Numbered from the stretch's first letter, positions 1 to 13,005 are shown. The stretch is 64,000 nucleotides of DNA from Mangifera indica (GCF_011075055.1 NC_058146.1:10155820-10219819); one strand, 5' to 3'. Translations and numbers: made by a program. The notes: a model not told the origin generated them from the sequence alone.

Positions 1-596
1 CTTCTCTGGTAATATTTTAGAAATAACATGAGCATATTTTACTATTTCAAAACTTCAGAAGGGAAAAGAAAAAGCCTTTCTGTTAAACCCAAAATTTGAG
101 CTTCTCTTAGTAAACATCAATCAATTATTTAATCACTTGTATGCTCTACTTAAACTGCAACCAAACAACATAGAAGTTAATTGAAAACAGTTTTAGACAC
201 AAACTAAATGAATTTGGAATGTGAGACCATTTGTGGGTTCTTGCCTAAATCAAACACAATAAGCCAAAAACTTTTACTCCCATTGCACCAGCAATTACAG
301 CTTCTAAAATTCATGCTCAGAACCTATTATTTAGTTTTGTTTCTCCTTTCATCTACCTAGTGCAAGAGCTTGGAAGTTAAATAGCATCAATACAGTAAAT
401 TATCTTCAGACAACAACAAATCATATCTGCTTGTATTCATCAATACGCTTGCCTTTGTCATGCTTTATCAGTACCACAATTTGGTTCTATTTTGTTCAGG
501 TTGAAGAAAAAATTTAGTACCAGAATTTCAGCTTCATTTAAATTAGATTGCAGTAGATTTGAAATTAAAACCCTATTAGAAAAAATTAGAAAATAC
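1..596 (-). other. Intron 6 (partial) of the USP39-like gene
   Basis: The exon ending at 597 is followed on the minus strand by a GT donor (GTATTTTC). No reading frame in 1-596 resembles the expected continuation of the USP domain. I read this stretch as the start of a long intron whose acceptor lies beyond position 1. Confidence 0.7.
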
Positions 597-2691
597 CTGA
601 GGTATGATATTTTTTTCCATCACATCTTTGAAAAGAGGTGGTGGTGGCAAATCAAGGCCAAGCATCAGGAACGACATTCTAGAAGTTTCCTTCATAATAG
701 TATTCTGTTCACTTCCACCATCAGTTATCTGAGCAGCATTCAGATCGTCACCGTTTTCTTTCTTCTCAGAGATTGCATTACCAGGAATCTCCTTTATAAC
801 CTCCAATTCCCCCTATCAAGTATTATATTTAGAGTAAACACAAATTGGTAAATGATAGAAACAAGCAACAATCCTATGATAATGAACATCAGGTTGGTAG
901 AAAGAAACCTGAAAGCAGTCATGGATGATACTAGTATTTTTCTTTGTTGTTCTAAGATCTGCATGCAGTGTGTTAAGAAGCCATGACATGAACTCAACAG
1001 GATTGGATTGTGCACCTATACGAAAACGTTTTTTACTGGCTTTCATAACTGCTTGCAGAAACTCGTGTGGACTCACCTGTAGTAGCAAGATATTCAGAAC
1101 ACATGAATTGAATTTTAGAAATTTTTACTTTTAAGAACCACAACTTCATCAAAATAAACTTTAAGGAATATACCTGTCCTTTGAAGTTTCGGGCATGCCA
1201 AATCTTTCTTGTGAGTTCTCCAAATCGATGAACAAGTGGAGATTTGCAGTGTTGATAGTTTTCCGGGATAAGAAAGAAATTTCTTAATGGAGTAACTCTC
1301 ATTAGGGATTGAATTGTGACATTCACAAAATCAGTCTCCTTAATGTTATTCAAACCCACCTAAATTTTTGAGAAAAATACGAAGAACAAGACAAGCATCA
1401 GTTACAGCAACAAACCTAGTATCTTATTTCCCATATCAGTGGTATTACAACAATGGCCTAGAGGTATTAACAAAAAGTAATAAATCTGTAAGTGAGAACA
1501 ATGATAACTACCATTCCTGGCAGGTAGTCTGAACCATCCAACGCCCTAGACCACAGCTTCTTTTTGTCAAGCTGTTCTACTTGATCCTTGGTAAACCTAA
1601 ATTTACATTAAAACAAAATTAACTTGCAATTACTTAAATATATTAATGAGAAAATAGTATTATAGCAACAAAGAGTGACAATGAATAATTTGACGAAACA
1701 AAAAACTATGCCAACTGATTATGCAGACCCTCTGGAAAAATTGATTGATCGGGAGGGTGTAGCTCAATTATGCATAAGGATATACCAATTAGAAATGAAC
1801 AGAAAAATTGGACAAATATAGGGTGGATATAATGAGAAAGAGGCACAAATAGTCTAATATAGGGAATACCTTGGGTTTAGCACATGCCGAATATCATCCA
1901 ATGATGGATCATTAATTTCATATCCGTCGGGAAGGCAGTAAACTTTCTCTGTTCGAAGGTTGATATAGACATGGTGTCCTGCTTCCAAACTATGAGTATA
2001 TGCATGGGACTTCTGTCCTCTTCCTTGATAATACTTCCCACAAACCAAGCATGCATACACATTCAAGTTCGACAGAGAAACAGAGCAAAACTTCTCAAAA
2101 TCAAAATCCAACACCTGCCAAACATAAAGTAAATACTAAAAAAATATTTCCAAAAAATAAAACCAACATCTTTTATCTAAATGATGACAAAACGTTTAAA
2201 TATATTTATCCATATATATACTTGCCAATAGCAGACATTCTTCTCTAATAAATCAGAAACACAAACATACAAAACAAAACTTGTAAATTCCTTCCCACAT
2301 CACATATTATCTATAGTGCTTAACTTGAGTTGGGTACCTGACGATTAACAGTATCTAGATAAGGACAGTCCCGCCTTACTTCAACGACTCTGCTTCGTTT
2401 CCCTTGACCAACCCCTTGATCATCACGGCCATCCTCATCCTCATTCCCATCTTCTTGAACTCCATAACCATATTGTTCATCCTTGGCTCTACTGGATCCT
2501 CCACTAAGCACCCTCCTTCCAATTTCTTCCTCATCCTCCTCATCATCATCATACGTGTTAGCTAATGGTAATAGCGGGTTCTCAAATCCAAGAGGAGAAG
2601 GGGATGGTGACGACTGCTCTGCTGCCACTTTTAGCCTCTTTGAGTACCCATCTTCATTCCCACTATCACCATTTTCCCTCTTCCTGGACAT
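597..2691 (-). CDS. USP39: U4/U6.U5 tri-snRNP-associated protein 2 (USP39/Sad1 family), 3' end beyond window
   Basis: Six exons, read on the minus strand, join with consistent phases: 2338-2691, 1870-2114, 1512-1596, 1174-1359, 909-1076 and 597-812 (418 codons; the family is about 540-570 aa, so the C-terminus lies off the window). The start is the ATG at 2691 (MSRKRENGDS), because the upstream in-frame TTG is not a plant start. Residues 1-108 are acidic, serine-rich and disordered. Residues about 109-190 form a ZnF-UBP finger (CPYLDTVN, FCSV, CLVCGKYYQGRG, HHVYINL). After it comes the USP-like fold (VGLNNIKETDFVN, NPVEFMSWLLNTLH). The site where active USPs carry the catalytic Cys has no Cys here, as is known for USP39/Sad1. 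Members are scaffold proteins of the tri-snRNP needed for spliceosome activation in the nucleus, not working proteases. All visible donors are GT and acceptors AG. I see no frameshift, so the gene looks functional. Confidence 0.93.
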
Positions 2692-3310
2692 CTTCAAATT
2701 TCACTGTTTAAACACACCACCGAGTTATATGAAGCAGCAACTAATTAAATATAAATTAGCATAAATTGAGATCCCTAGTACGTCAAAACAAACACAGTAG
2801 AAAGGAAAATGGAAAGTTTACTTCAAAGCGTTCAATCAATAATAGCACTTGTAATAACTGAATAACAATAGAATTAACCAATAACCACCAGATTCAAATT
2901 TGGAAAAAACAGATGAAGCTTTGGTAGGTAGCTGTGAAAAGACAGAAGAATAAAACTGTAGTGAACTTTCAGAGTCAAATCTCACAGATATTTTTATGAA
3001 ATTTGGCAAAAAAAAGAGTGACAACAAAGAGAAGATAAGAAAATATGAGATTACAAAACACCTACACTCTATGGAGTAGCAAGGCTATGAGAGAAGGAAG
3101 GGGGAATTAGGTTGGTTTGGTGGGGCGACGGGTGAGGAAGGCGGAGGTTGGGCTGCCAGCGCAGCGGGATGCCAAGTGGGGTAGATTGGTTGTGAGTAGG
3201 AACGGTGGGGATATTAGTTGCCGAGTTTGTAAGGGGCTAGAGCTGCAGATTTGCGGGATTCCGCAGTGGGGGTGAAACTGCTGCCTCGGGGTGGAGTGGG
3301 GTGCTTTGCG
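2692..3310 (-). promoter_or_regulatory. Probable 5' UTR, 5'-UTR intron and proximal promoter of the USP39-like gene
   Basis: Upstream of the ATG at 2691 the minus strand shows a good acceptor (GTTTAAACAG, ending at 2704). It also shows a plausible donor at 3061-3060 (GTGTAG then GTGTTTTG). This suggests a leader intron of about 360 bp. The block at about 3062-3310 is clearly more C-rich on the minus strand than its surroundings and has no long ORF, as expected of a plant 5' leader and core promoter. The transcription start is not determined. This is inference from composition and splice-like sites. Confidence 0.4.
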
Positions 3311-3921
3311 ACTGTTGTTGCTTTTAAATTTTAGGAAGAAGAAAAGTTGGTAAATGCAATCAAATTTAGGGACATTTGTTTCGGGTTACTTAGACAAGGC
3401 CATCGGTCATGGCAGGCTGTGTTGTGCCAGCTCCGATGTGGTCCATCACATTTCTAGATCGGATCATGTTTAGATGGTCGGGTTGGTTTGCTAGCACCTG
3501 AAGGCTCAAGTACGGCCCACTTGAGTCGTGCCTTGTGGGTTGGTCTGCTTTTTAATTTTTAATTTTTTAAAAATATTTTTTATTTGTTTTCACATTAATA
3601 GAAACAAGGAGGCTACTTCTAAACTTTTATTGAAAATGTCTCTCTTATAAAAAGGGAATACCATACTTGTATGATAGAACAATTAAAAAAAATCATATAT
3701 AAAGAAAATAAATTAAATTTTATCATTTTCAAGTATCAATATCTTTATGCATATTCAACATTTAAATTCTTGAAATCTTTAAAAATATTGTTCACTACAC
3801 AATTTTGTAACTTAAATTCAGTAGTCACCAAATCTTTTATGTATATATTTGTTTTGACCATATTTGAGTGTAAGTTTGACCATCTGTCAATGAGGATGCA
3901 TCCATCTTCAATGAAAATTAA
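3311..3921. other. Intergenic, no gene seen
   Basis: AT-rich DNA with one GC-richer patch at about 3390-3545 (GGCCATCGG, CGGCCCACTTGAG, GTCGTGCC). The patch resembles the ends of hAT-type MITEs in wording, but I could not pair termini. Nothing codes. Confidence 0.4.
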
Positions 3922-4806
3922 GGGAAAATGACTATTTCCCACCCAAATTTTAGTCAAATTTCAAAATCACACCCACGAGAGATAAAAAGCCTAAACTTTT
4001 ATTCATGACTAAACCTCTATTAATTTTTTCTGTTAAAGGGAGGGGTAAAATAGTCATTTTATTGTTTATATTAAAAGTTATAAAGTTTATTACTTTTCCC
4101 TCTACCAAGGTTTTAGAAACTAATATTTCACCTTTACTTAAAGTTTTTAAATTTTGAAAAGTAATATTTTCACCCCCAAACCTAGGAATTCCATATTTTT
4201 CAAAACTCAGTCGCCTCTCATAACTTTCAAAAACAGCAGTTTCACCTCTACTTTTCAACTTCATCTTCCGGTCTCATCTCTAATTTGCTCCTTCTCCTGG
4301 TGTGACGAAGAGATCTTCATCTCCTTATTGCACGGTGGTATGATGAAGAGATCTCTCTTTGTTGCATAACCCAGATGACGAAGGAAGACGTCCTTCATCG
4401 CTCGTCATGTAGTCCTTCATCTGTTCTTTCAAATCTAGACAATGAAATGTCGTCCAGATTTGGAAGACAAAGTTTCGTCCTTTGTAGCCGAAGAAGGGAG
4501 ATTGGTGCAAAACGTTGGTCGTCAATGGTGGTCGGAGAAGGAAGTAAACTTTAGAGGTGAAATTTAAACTTTTCAAACTTTTCAAACTTTGAGGATGGGT
4601 TAAAGTGCTAGTTTTTAAAACTTAGAGGGGAAAAATGATAAATGTTGAAGTTTTAAAGTTTAAAGGTAGAATGATAATTTTATCTCTGTTTCTAACTGAA
4701 AATTTGGATGATAGTTTGGTCATGAGTGAGAGTTTGGGCTTTTCATCTCTCGTGGGTATGACTTTGAAATTGGGCTTAAATTTGGGTGGAAAATAGTCAT
4801 TTTCCC
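3922..4806. mobile_element. Foldback / long-TIR MITE
   Basis: The ends are a clear inverted repeat. GGGAAAATGACTATTT at 3922 is mirrored by AAATAGTCATTTTCCC ending at 4806. The complementarity continues inward: CACGAGAGAT near 3973 is matched by ATCTCTCGTG near 4745, and the CCCTAAACTTTT-type text recurs in inverse order. The centre (about 4260-4560) carries GAAGA/TCTTC-rich sequence. There is no transposase. No clean target duplication was found (about 5 of 9 bases match), so the superfamily is uncertain. The plan resembles the Mutator-type elements at 12.3, 36.6 and 39.4 kb. Confidence 0.65.
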
Positions 4807-5170
4807 TAAAAACTAATTCAAATGCAACATTATACACTGATCATATGTCATGCCATAACATTGAAACTCATTATTTTAGGAAAATTATCAATATTAATAA
4901 AATTATAAAATTAGACATAATTGGAACTTTCACCTACTAATTATGTGCCTTCCGGTAGGATTAATCACATGCGTGATTTATCTTTAGACGAATCACCTGA
5001 ACAAACCTGTGGTTTATGTATAGTGTTTTCATATTTACGTTCATAAACATTATACATATCAATAAAAAATTATTGAATATAATCAATTCTAAAGTTAAAG
5101 GCCCTCACAAATTATCACTTCTAACTTCTAATAAATTTTGTATTTTTAAGAATTTTGTCAAGGTCCAGGC
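4807..5170. other. Intergenic, AT-rich, nothing recognised
   Basis: No ORF with family resemblance and no paired repeat was seen. The last eight bases (GTCCAGGC) are the probable left target duplication of the hAT MITE that follows. Confidence 0.4.
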
Positions 5171-6310
5171 TAGACTTGGCAATTCGACTTATCGGGTCAT
5201 GTTCATATCGTGTCAATTTAGATTTTGGATTGAAGACCCTATGCCCTAACCTGACTTAAAAGAGAATCGTGTCAAATTTTTTTAACTCTAAACCAAACCC
5301 AAAATTTGCAGGTTGACCTAACCTAATCAAAACTATGTAAGAAGTAAAGTCAGAGCAAAACCCAACATGTAATGATATAATTTATTACAAAACAACACAT
5401 TTGATCAAATGTCAAAGAATCACTCGATTTATTACAAAATAACACATGAAAATACATTTTGACACAAAACGATATTTTGTTAAAACAAAATTGTTTTATT
5501 TCAAGGTAATATTAATAATTTACTTATTGTCTTTTTATATGATTAATTGCAGGGAAAAAAACATAATATTATAATCAAGAACCTAAATAAATTTACAACT
5601 TTAATCTCAGAATAATGCAATTGATAATTAATAAGATTAATAACTACATATCAAATATTTAAGAAAATTAATTTTTAATCTATATAATGAATGTAATTGT
5701 CATAAATATTAAAACCATTAACAAGTATATGAATATGATACACCAAACATAATAAATTCAATTTAGTGGTATTTATAACAAACTAACCGAAAAAAAAAAC
5801 TATAAATAGTTTTTACAAGTCTATTAAAAGTCGTTATTAAATTATAATAAATATCTTTAGTAGAAGATGATAAAATTTTAGCAAAAGGCCTAAGACTAGC
5901 TCTTTTAAGTAAATATTCAAAATTTGTCAAAAAACAAAAAAAAAGACATCTAGCTAACCTATACAATGTTCCAAGAAGCAATGGATGTGTAATCTTGATT
6001 TGTTGTTTGGTGTTGATTCAAATTAGAGAATACGGATTATGTATTGAAACTCTTCTTGTCAGATAAAGAAATGAATAATATTGGAGTTTTTTTATGATAT
6101 TATATTATACAATAATTTGTTCAAAATATTCAGGTTAGTTGAGGTCAATTCGAATTGGTTTCGTGTCAATTCGGACCTAATATGGTTTTTCAAGGTTCAA
6201 CCCTAACTTGACTTGAACTGCTATTTGTTTAAAAAATCATAACCTTAACCAAATTTTTATCGTATCATACGTGTTGGGTTAATGAGTTGTGCCAAATTTT
6301 GTCAGGTCTA
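5171..6310. mobile_element. hAT-type MITE, non-autonomous
   Basis: It begins TAGACTTGGCAA and ends TTGTCAGGTCTA, an imperfect terminal inverted repeat typical of plant hAT MITEs. Subterminal text such as CGTGTCAA and AACCTGACTT is characteristic of this kind of element. The flanks are GTCCAGGC (5163-5170) and ATCGAGGC (6311-6318), 6 of 8 identical, compatible with an aged 8-bp duplication. The interior is AT-rich without a transposase. It abuts the hAT transposase remnant at 6346-6740. Confidence 0.6.
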
Positions 6311-6345
6311 ATCGAGGCTAGTGCAAATAATGAAAGTGTTTCTTT

Positions 6346-6740
6346 CTAATATTTTTTTAATTTCTTTTTTATTTGTCTTGCAATATCTCTAAAAACACTA
6401 TGAAACCCATAATCTTTAAAAATAAAACTAACTTCTATTATGTAATCTAAAATTAAACAAGCTATTAAGTATAATATATCTAAGCATTGATCATTAGCCG
6501 TATTAAAGGGTTTCAATATATTATTGATAATACTAGTTATGTCTTGATAATATTTAGTTAAAAAAATAGGATTTTTATAATCTTTTCGTTGGGCAATAAA
6601 AAATTGCATTATTGCAATTTCGACTCCTTTACATGATTTTAATATTAAATATATTGAATTCCACGTAGTTTTAGCATGAGTTTTAAATTTTTTTTCTTTT
6701 TGTCTTAGTCATATTTGTTTACACATGGTATATTTGTATA
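6346..6740 (-). pseudogene. hAT transposase fragment (middle part), cut off by a copia insertion
   Basis: Read on the minus strand, the frame gives KFKTHAKTTWNSIYLILKSC, which matches the conserved T-R-W-N-S-T-Y-L hAT signature. It continues with IMQFFIAQ and KYYQDITSIINNILKPFNTA and ends near DIARQIKKKLKKY. A TGA stop lies upstream (K-Q-I-stop). The 5' side of the frame ends exactly at the copia LTR at 6741. The preceding catalytic segment reappears at 14.94-15.33 kb beyond the other LTR. I read this as one transposase gene split by the retroelement. The 3' side ends at the MITE at 6310. Confidence 0.75.
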
Positions 6741-7116
6741 TGTCAGAAAATTTAAAGTGTGTCATATCGAATTCTGTGAATTACAGTAAAAATAAATTGC
6801 ATACCTGAATTTTCAATTCTATTCATGTTGTTAATTTAAACACGTTTTGAGGGTCTGATGTGGGTTAATTTTCACAACCCCATTTGTCGAGTACTACACT
6901 TCGATTGGGAATCTTTGGTTTCTTGTGTTTTAGTAGTTTACCTAAGGAAAAGAGAAAAGAATTTTTCTCTTCTGCCAAAAAATGCATACCTTACCTTGAA
7001 AAGGCAATTTTGGACATATTTATAATTGTCCAACTGTCCTCAAACTTCCAGATAACTACCTTAGCAATTTTAAGCATTTGGGTCAGGTCGACCTATCAAG
7101 GGTGGACTTGAACCCA
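6741..7116 (-). repeat. 3' LTR of copia element 1
   Basis: It starts TGTCAGAAAATT and ends GAACCCA in plus orientation (TG...CA) and has the same length as the partner at 14519-14894. The two align without large gaps, at roughly 80% by eye, so the insertion is old. The GA-rich polypurine tract lies immediately outside at 7117-7130. Confidence 0.88.
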
Positions 7117-8229
7117 ATGTCTCTCTCTCACACATGACGAAAGACTCAAACCAAATATGTCATGCGACCTCACAAGCAACTTGCACTTGAGAGTTTATTA
7201 CTATGTATCTATTAGGACTGACATAGTTGTTTCAACCCAAATAAAAATATAATAAAACGTTAGGTTTGCAGTACTCTAGACTTACTTGATAACACTATTT
7301 TCCTTTAATCTCTCATTTATCATTGTGTTGTTTTCCTATGTATCTATGATCAAGTTTATTCTCTCATATGAGTGACATGATCGATCTGTCAATGCACATA
7401 CATAATATATAAGTCTTCCTTCTTTACTTGAAATTTTTAATTTAAACTTAATTTTTTTTCTAATAATGTTCCATAGACCAAATCGTGTGTGATCATAGGT
7501 GTCAAGCTAAGATAATAATACTAAGAGTAAACATTAAATAAAAGTAAAGAGTCAAAGGGTAACAACATGAGATAAACCTCATAAAAGTTTCACACAGTGA
7601 AAGAGTAGGGATTCATCTTCTCACTACTTCAACTGGTTGTCTTACTTAGACCCATATAGTATGAATCATGTGATACAATGTGTATTCCTCACAATTGTCA
7701 TTAGTTCAACACTGTACAGATCTTAGTTCAGTTGCTACAACCAGAGTCTAACTTAAGTTCTTAATTATCTTCACACTTGTAGGTATTTATTCATATTAAA
7801 AACTCACATATGACATACACAAAAGTTATTTGAACATGGAAAATCCAAATTAGTCATTTTCAAATGTATGTGTCAATGACCTCATCATGATCAATCATTA
7901 AGGCGATATTTTAACTTTGACAAATCTTTTCTCAAGAAATTTCTCTCATTGACACGTCTTCTTAACACCACTTTTCTCAAGAATAATTTGTCATCTTTGC
8001 TTGTGCTCTTAAAGCCAAAAGTGATTACTCATGTGAATAAGCTAATTTCTAACTTGTGTAACATTGTAATCTTATTGAGCTAAAAACGATATGTATACAA
8101 TGAAAACCCAAGAATTTCGAGATGCAAGTTCAAAACAAAATAAATTTGAATTCATAGTTTTCGATGTTGTGTCATCAATCATAATCTATGCAATTAAGAG
8201 TTTTAACATATACAAGATATACATCTCTT

Positions 8230-9640
8230 GAAACAAGTTCAATTAAAGGATCAGTGACCATACGATGCGTAGAATTATATTATACGTTTATTTCTCTCTT
8301 GGAAATAATGTCTCTTAAAATATTATGTCTAATATTGATATGTTTGGTTATATTATAAAACTCAGGATTTTTTATGAAAGCTATCTCATCTTGATTATGT
8401 CAACAGAAAACTATTGCTTCAATAATATTATCTTGTTTACCCAGATTTATAAAGAATCTTCTTAACTAAATAGTTTCTTACATAATCACTAAATAGGCTA
8501 GATAGTCGGCCTTTATTGTAGATAAAGCCACATATGTTTGTTTCTTATCACTTCAAGATACGAACCCTTTTAGAGTAAGAATATATACCCAGAAATTGAT
8601 TTATATTGGTCTAAATTACTTTCCTAACTGGAATCTAAATAGTCAATCAAACATAAATTTGATCTTTCATCATATAAACAATAATCTATAAAGCCTTTTG
8701 GCCTTTATTATAGATAGTCTTTTAGTGCTTTTTTCTAAGATTTGACCAATATCGACTAACTAGCCCGACAATAAAAACAAATGTCTGAGCATATACGCAT
8801 AACAACATACATAATACATCTTATGACATTTGAATAAACAATTGTTGACATTTTTCTTCTTTCATTCTAAGTTTTGGGACATATCTCTCAACTCAGTAAT
8901 TTGCCATTTAACACAAGAGTATTAACAAGTTTGTAGTTTATCATATTAAATTGTTTTAGAAAATTTTAAATATAATATTCTTGTGATAGAGTCAAAAGTT
9001 TCTTTGAACAATCTCTTTAGATTTTAATTCCCAATATCTAATCTGTCGCACCTATATTTTTTACGTAAAAAACATGGACAACCATCTTTTGATGGTCATC
9101 ATTTACTTCAAATCATTTCCAACTATCAACATCTCTTCACATACAAAGATATAATTATCAGATTTTGTCACATAAATACAATGTTCTTGTTTAATCATCA
9201 TAAAGTCATAAGACATTGTAGTCTTATGAAACTTCAAGTACCACTATCTAGATGACAATTTTAGGTCATATGTTGATCTTTGAAACTTACATACTTTGTG
9301 CTTCTGACCTATAACAACGAGATCTGTACATCGTTTCATATAGATTCTTTGTCAAGTTTTCTACTAAGGAAAGTTTTATTGACATTTATCTGATGCAATT
9401 CTAAATCCAAATGTGTTACTATAGCTAAAATCAAATAGATTAAAGTAAATCTTATAATTGACAAAAACTTTTTCTTCACAATCTATACCTGCTTATTAAG
9501 TATGGCTATTCACCATAAGCCAAAATTGTGTTTATTTATTGAGCCATCTGCCTTACAATTGATTTAGAGAATCCATTTGTACCCAATGGGTTTTCGATCT
9601 GGTGATGAGTCAACCAAAACTCTAGACTTGGTTTGTTTCT
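8230..9640 (-). pseudogene. Copia reverse transcriptase and RNase H remnant
   Basis: Minus-strand frames give DRKPIGYKWIL, KADGSIN and TLIYLILAIVTHLDLELHQ at about 9.61-9.35 kb. These match the copia RVT_2 start (G-R-K-P-I-G-C-K-W). RNase H text follows at about 8.56-8.23 kb: KQTYVALSTIKADYLAY and NPEFYNITKHINIRHNILRD, matching T-V-A-L-S-T-T-E-A-E-Y and T-K-H-I-D-I-R. Several internal stops make it non-coding today. Confidence 0.82.
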
Positions 9641-9959
9641 ATGTATTTTATCTCTTATTCCAATACATCTTAGCATTTTTCCTTGTCAAGGGATGAGATA
9701 ACTACTTTAATGATCTTAGGTTCATCATCTTAAGGGGTGGTTATGAAAAACTTGTTTTTAATTTCAAATGTCACTAAGGTACTTTCGAACATTCACTCTT
9801 ACGTAATTGAGAATAATTACTCCTACTATCCAAAATAGATTGAAACTTAATCTTAATGCTCTCACTAGGTTGAGATGGATAAAGCAAGCAATTAAGAATA
9901 TTGCTCCCACCATCCAAAATAGGTTAGTGTTTAATCGCATTTGCTCACACTATCATGAA

Positions 9960-11310
9960 CAAGTATAAATGTCATCTTTTAAGACTCAACTAATAATCGT
10001 TAAAATACACTTATCCTCATTCTTCTCCCATCTCATACAAATGAAACTTTTTTCAATATCATCCTTATTAGGAAAAATATCCTCTATGAATATAGCATGT
10101 CTTGATACAACTTTGGTTAATCTTCCAACGGAATCCTCCCTAATGAACAATACCTTTTGGAGTGTTCAACATATCTTATAAAGATACATTCTTTTCTTCT
10201 TGATCCCAATTTTTTAAACTCATGAAAAAAGTTATAGATAAACACTATTAACCATTAAGGTCGCAATTAATTAACTCGAATTTTTTACTAGTCCATAACT
10301 AATAACAAATAGAAGTAACTGATTTAGTAGACACTCGATTAAGTATGTTAGCAACAGTTAATGTTACAATATCACAAAGTGATATTGAAGATTTACTTGT
10401 GTTATCATTAACCTAATTATTTTCAATAGAGTTTAGTTTCTCTTCTCTGCTATACCATTTTGTTGCAAAGTTCTTGAAATTATTAGTTGTCATACTGTTC
10501 ATTTTTCATTACTTAGTTTCTTAAACTTTTTAGACAAATACTCAAAACTTTAATTAGCTCTTAAAACTCTTATCATTTCGTTTGATTGATTAAAACAATC
10601 TATTGCTTCTTACTTATAAGAGATTAAATAAACCAAACCGAATTGAGTATAGTCTTTTATAAAAGTAATGAAATATAAGACACTATATCTAACTTTACAT
10701 TAATAGGAACACATGTATATCTAAGTATATAAATTATAAAGGAAGTTAAGCTCTTATAGTTTTTTCAAATGGTTTTCTAGTAGTTTTTCCAACTAGGCAA
10801 TGTTGTTATTTAGGCAATTCCAGTTTTGTGAGAGTTCTTAATAAACCTTTACAGACCAATCAATTCATTCTATCATGTCATATATTTGCATTAAGATCTA
10901 TATTTTTAGGAGAAACAAATAATGATAAACTAACATTATCACAATGAAGAGTAACACCATATAACTATTCAACAACAAACCAAATTCATAGAAATCACTT
11001 TTATTACATTTTGATAGAGCACCCAGAGAAATTCAAATTATATCCTAGTTTAAGAGAAACAAGAATGTTAACCAAGATTCATCGAATATTTAGAATAGAT
11101 TGGATTTCATATAGGTATAGAATTCGAACACCTTGCAAAACTTACTTGCTCATGTTTATCCCTCTTACTCCAACCCTTGTGTTGTTGCCTATATAAATCT
11201 AACTTACCTTTTTCAGAATTCGATAGAAATCCATTAAAGCTCTTCTATCATAAATTATTTGATCAGTGACTTCTGAGTCCATAATCCATATAGGATAATA
11301 CTCAATTAAT
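9960..11310 (-). pseudogene. Copia protease and integrase region remnant
   Basis: At about 11.30-11.22 kb the minus strand reads WIMDSEVTDQIIYDRRAL. This is the copia protease motif W-I-L-D-S-G-A-T-D-H-M with the active-site glycine changed to glutamate. The following 1.2 kb lies where integrase is expected but is too mutated for me to place residues with certainty. Confidence 0.6.
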
Positions 11311-12267
11311 ATCATAGTATTATAAACTAAAGTTTTGTCACTTCATGTAGAATGAGATAATATCATTTTAAGCTCTATTCATCATAGGCGAAATAAATCT
11401 CATTACTTCAATTGCAACATGTCATCTTGTTTCTATTTCTTCTTCTAGTATGTTTGCCACTTTATCGTTTTAAATTCTTGTTCTTATTCTTTGAGCATTA
11501 CATGACCTCTTTCCTCTACTTGAACCTAGGCCACTTACTTTTGAAACCATAAATAACTTTTGAAACTCTATTTTGCAATGTATGTATGAGTATTTGGTCT
11601 AGTTGCCTCAAGGACCCTTGTTCTCTAGTTCAATGTGGCAAAAATTATTAAAAAAGTCTTTATATTCTCATTGTGGATCATATGCACATTTGTACACTTT
11701 CACTTTTAAGAAGAGATCATTTTACTGCATAAACCTATTACTCATTTGCTAGGTTATGTTTGGTTGACTTCAGTTTTATAACTATATTTGATATTATATC
11801 AAATTTAAAGATCAACTGCCTTTCTTTTGGGACTGTAGTTTCTCTAATTTTTTTTTATCAAAATCATACTTATAGCATATGTAATTGAATATTATTAGTA
11901 CTCGTATACTAGATCGTTATTCATGGAACTAGTCAAGATATCACACGAATTAAGTCTCGCTTCTTACATTGTGATGTGCATCCATATCACGTTTGTGTAA
12001 GGCACAATTCGAGTTTCTATCCCTTAGTCAGTTGTAACTTTATCATAACCTTATTTACGGCCTCTAAAGTCTTTTGCTCATTTAGGATGTACTGTATCTT
12101 TAAATGACATACATCAAAATTATCCCTATTCAGTTTCATCTTCTTTCAAATCAGCCATTATGTTCTAGGTTGTTATGGTTAATTAAATCATAGAGACATT
12201 TCAGACACAATTAATCAATGAAACCAAATACACATCAATTGTTGTAATTATGCATTAAAATTTAAAA

Positions 12268-13005
12268 GGCCAAAAGACTTATTCCCACCAAAAGTATAGT
12301 AAAAATCCAAACTCCTACTCTCTAATTTTTAAAAACCTAAACACCCCCTATAAGCAAATTTATATTAAGGGATAAAATCATCATTTACTAAAAATTTTAA
12401 AAAATTAAAGTTTTATCACATTTTCCTCCCCAAGTTTAAAAATCTCACAATTTCCCCCAACTCAAAGTTTGAAAAGTGATAAATACCTTTTAGGGTTTGT
12501 TCTTTCTTTCTCTAATGTCGATTCGTCATCTTTGGCTGTCGACCGTCCTCCCTCCTACCTTATCTATCCCTCTTGGTCTCTCTCTCTTCTTTTTTTGACC
12601 ATCTTTGACAAAGACGAAAATGAAATCTTCTTCATCTTAGTTGAAAATGGTTGGAAAGGAAAACGACAAAGACTAAGGGAAAGATAAGGTGGGAGGGAGA
12701 ATGGTCGATGATTGGAGACAACAAATCAATGTTGGAAAGAAGTGAAAAAAAAAAAACCCTACAAGGTATTTGTCACTTTTCAAATTTTGGGTTGAGGGAA
12801 ATTGTGAGTTTTTTTTTTAACCTGGGGAGGAAAATGTAATAAAATTTTAATTTTTAAAATTTTTTTAATAAATGATAGTTTACCCTTAACCCTAACTGAA
12901 AGTTTTAACATAAATTTGCTTACGGATGAGTGTTTGAGTTTTTAAAAGTTGAAAGATATAAGCTTGGGTTTCACTATACCTTAGGTGGGAATAAATTTTT
13001 TGGCC
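12268..13005. mobile_element. Mutator-type MITE with long inverted repeats
   Basis: It starts GGCCAAAAGACTTATTCCC and ends GGGAATAAATTTTTTGGCC. The inverted complementarity runs for much of each half. The flanking 9 bp are identical: AATTTAAAA at 12259-12267 and 13006-13014, the target-duplication length of Mutator-like elements. There is no transposase. It lies within copia element 1, so it transposed after that element, or was carried in with it. Confidence 0.85.

Noticed and set aside
3922..4806. Mutator-type target duplication for the 3.9-kb foldback element
   Set aside because: The adjacent 9-mers agree at about 5 of 9 bases only, no better than expected in AT-rich DNA.
6884..7111. Open frames of 75-78 aa at 6884-7111 and 14662-14898 that resemble each other (GFLCFSSLP)
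   Set aside because: The similarity is nucleotide-level, because both lie in the two LTRs of one element; they are not a gene family.
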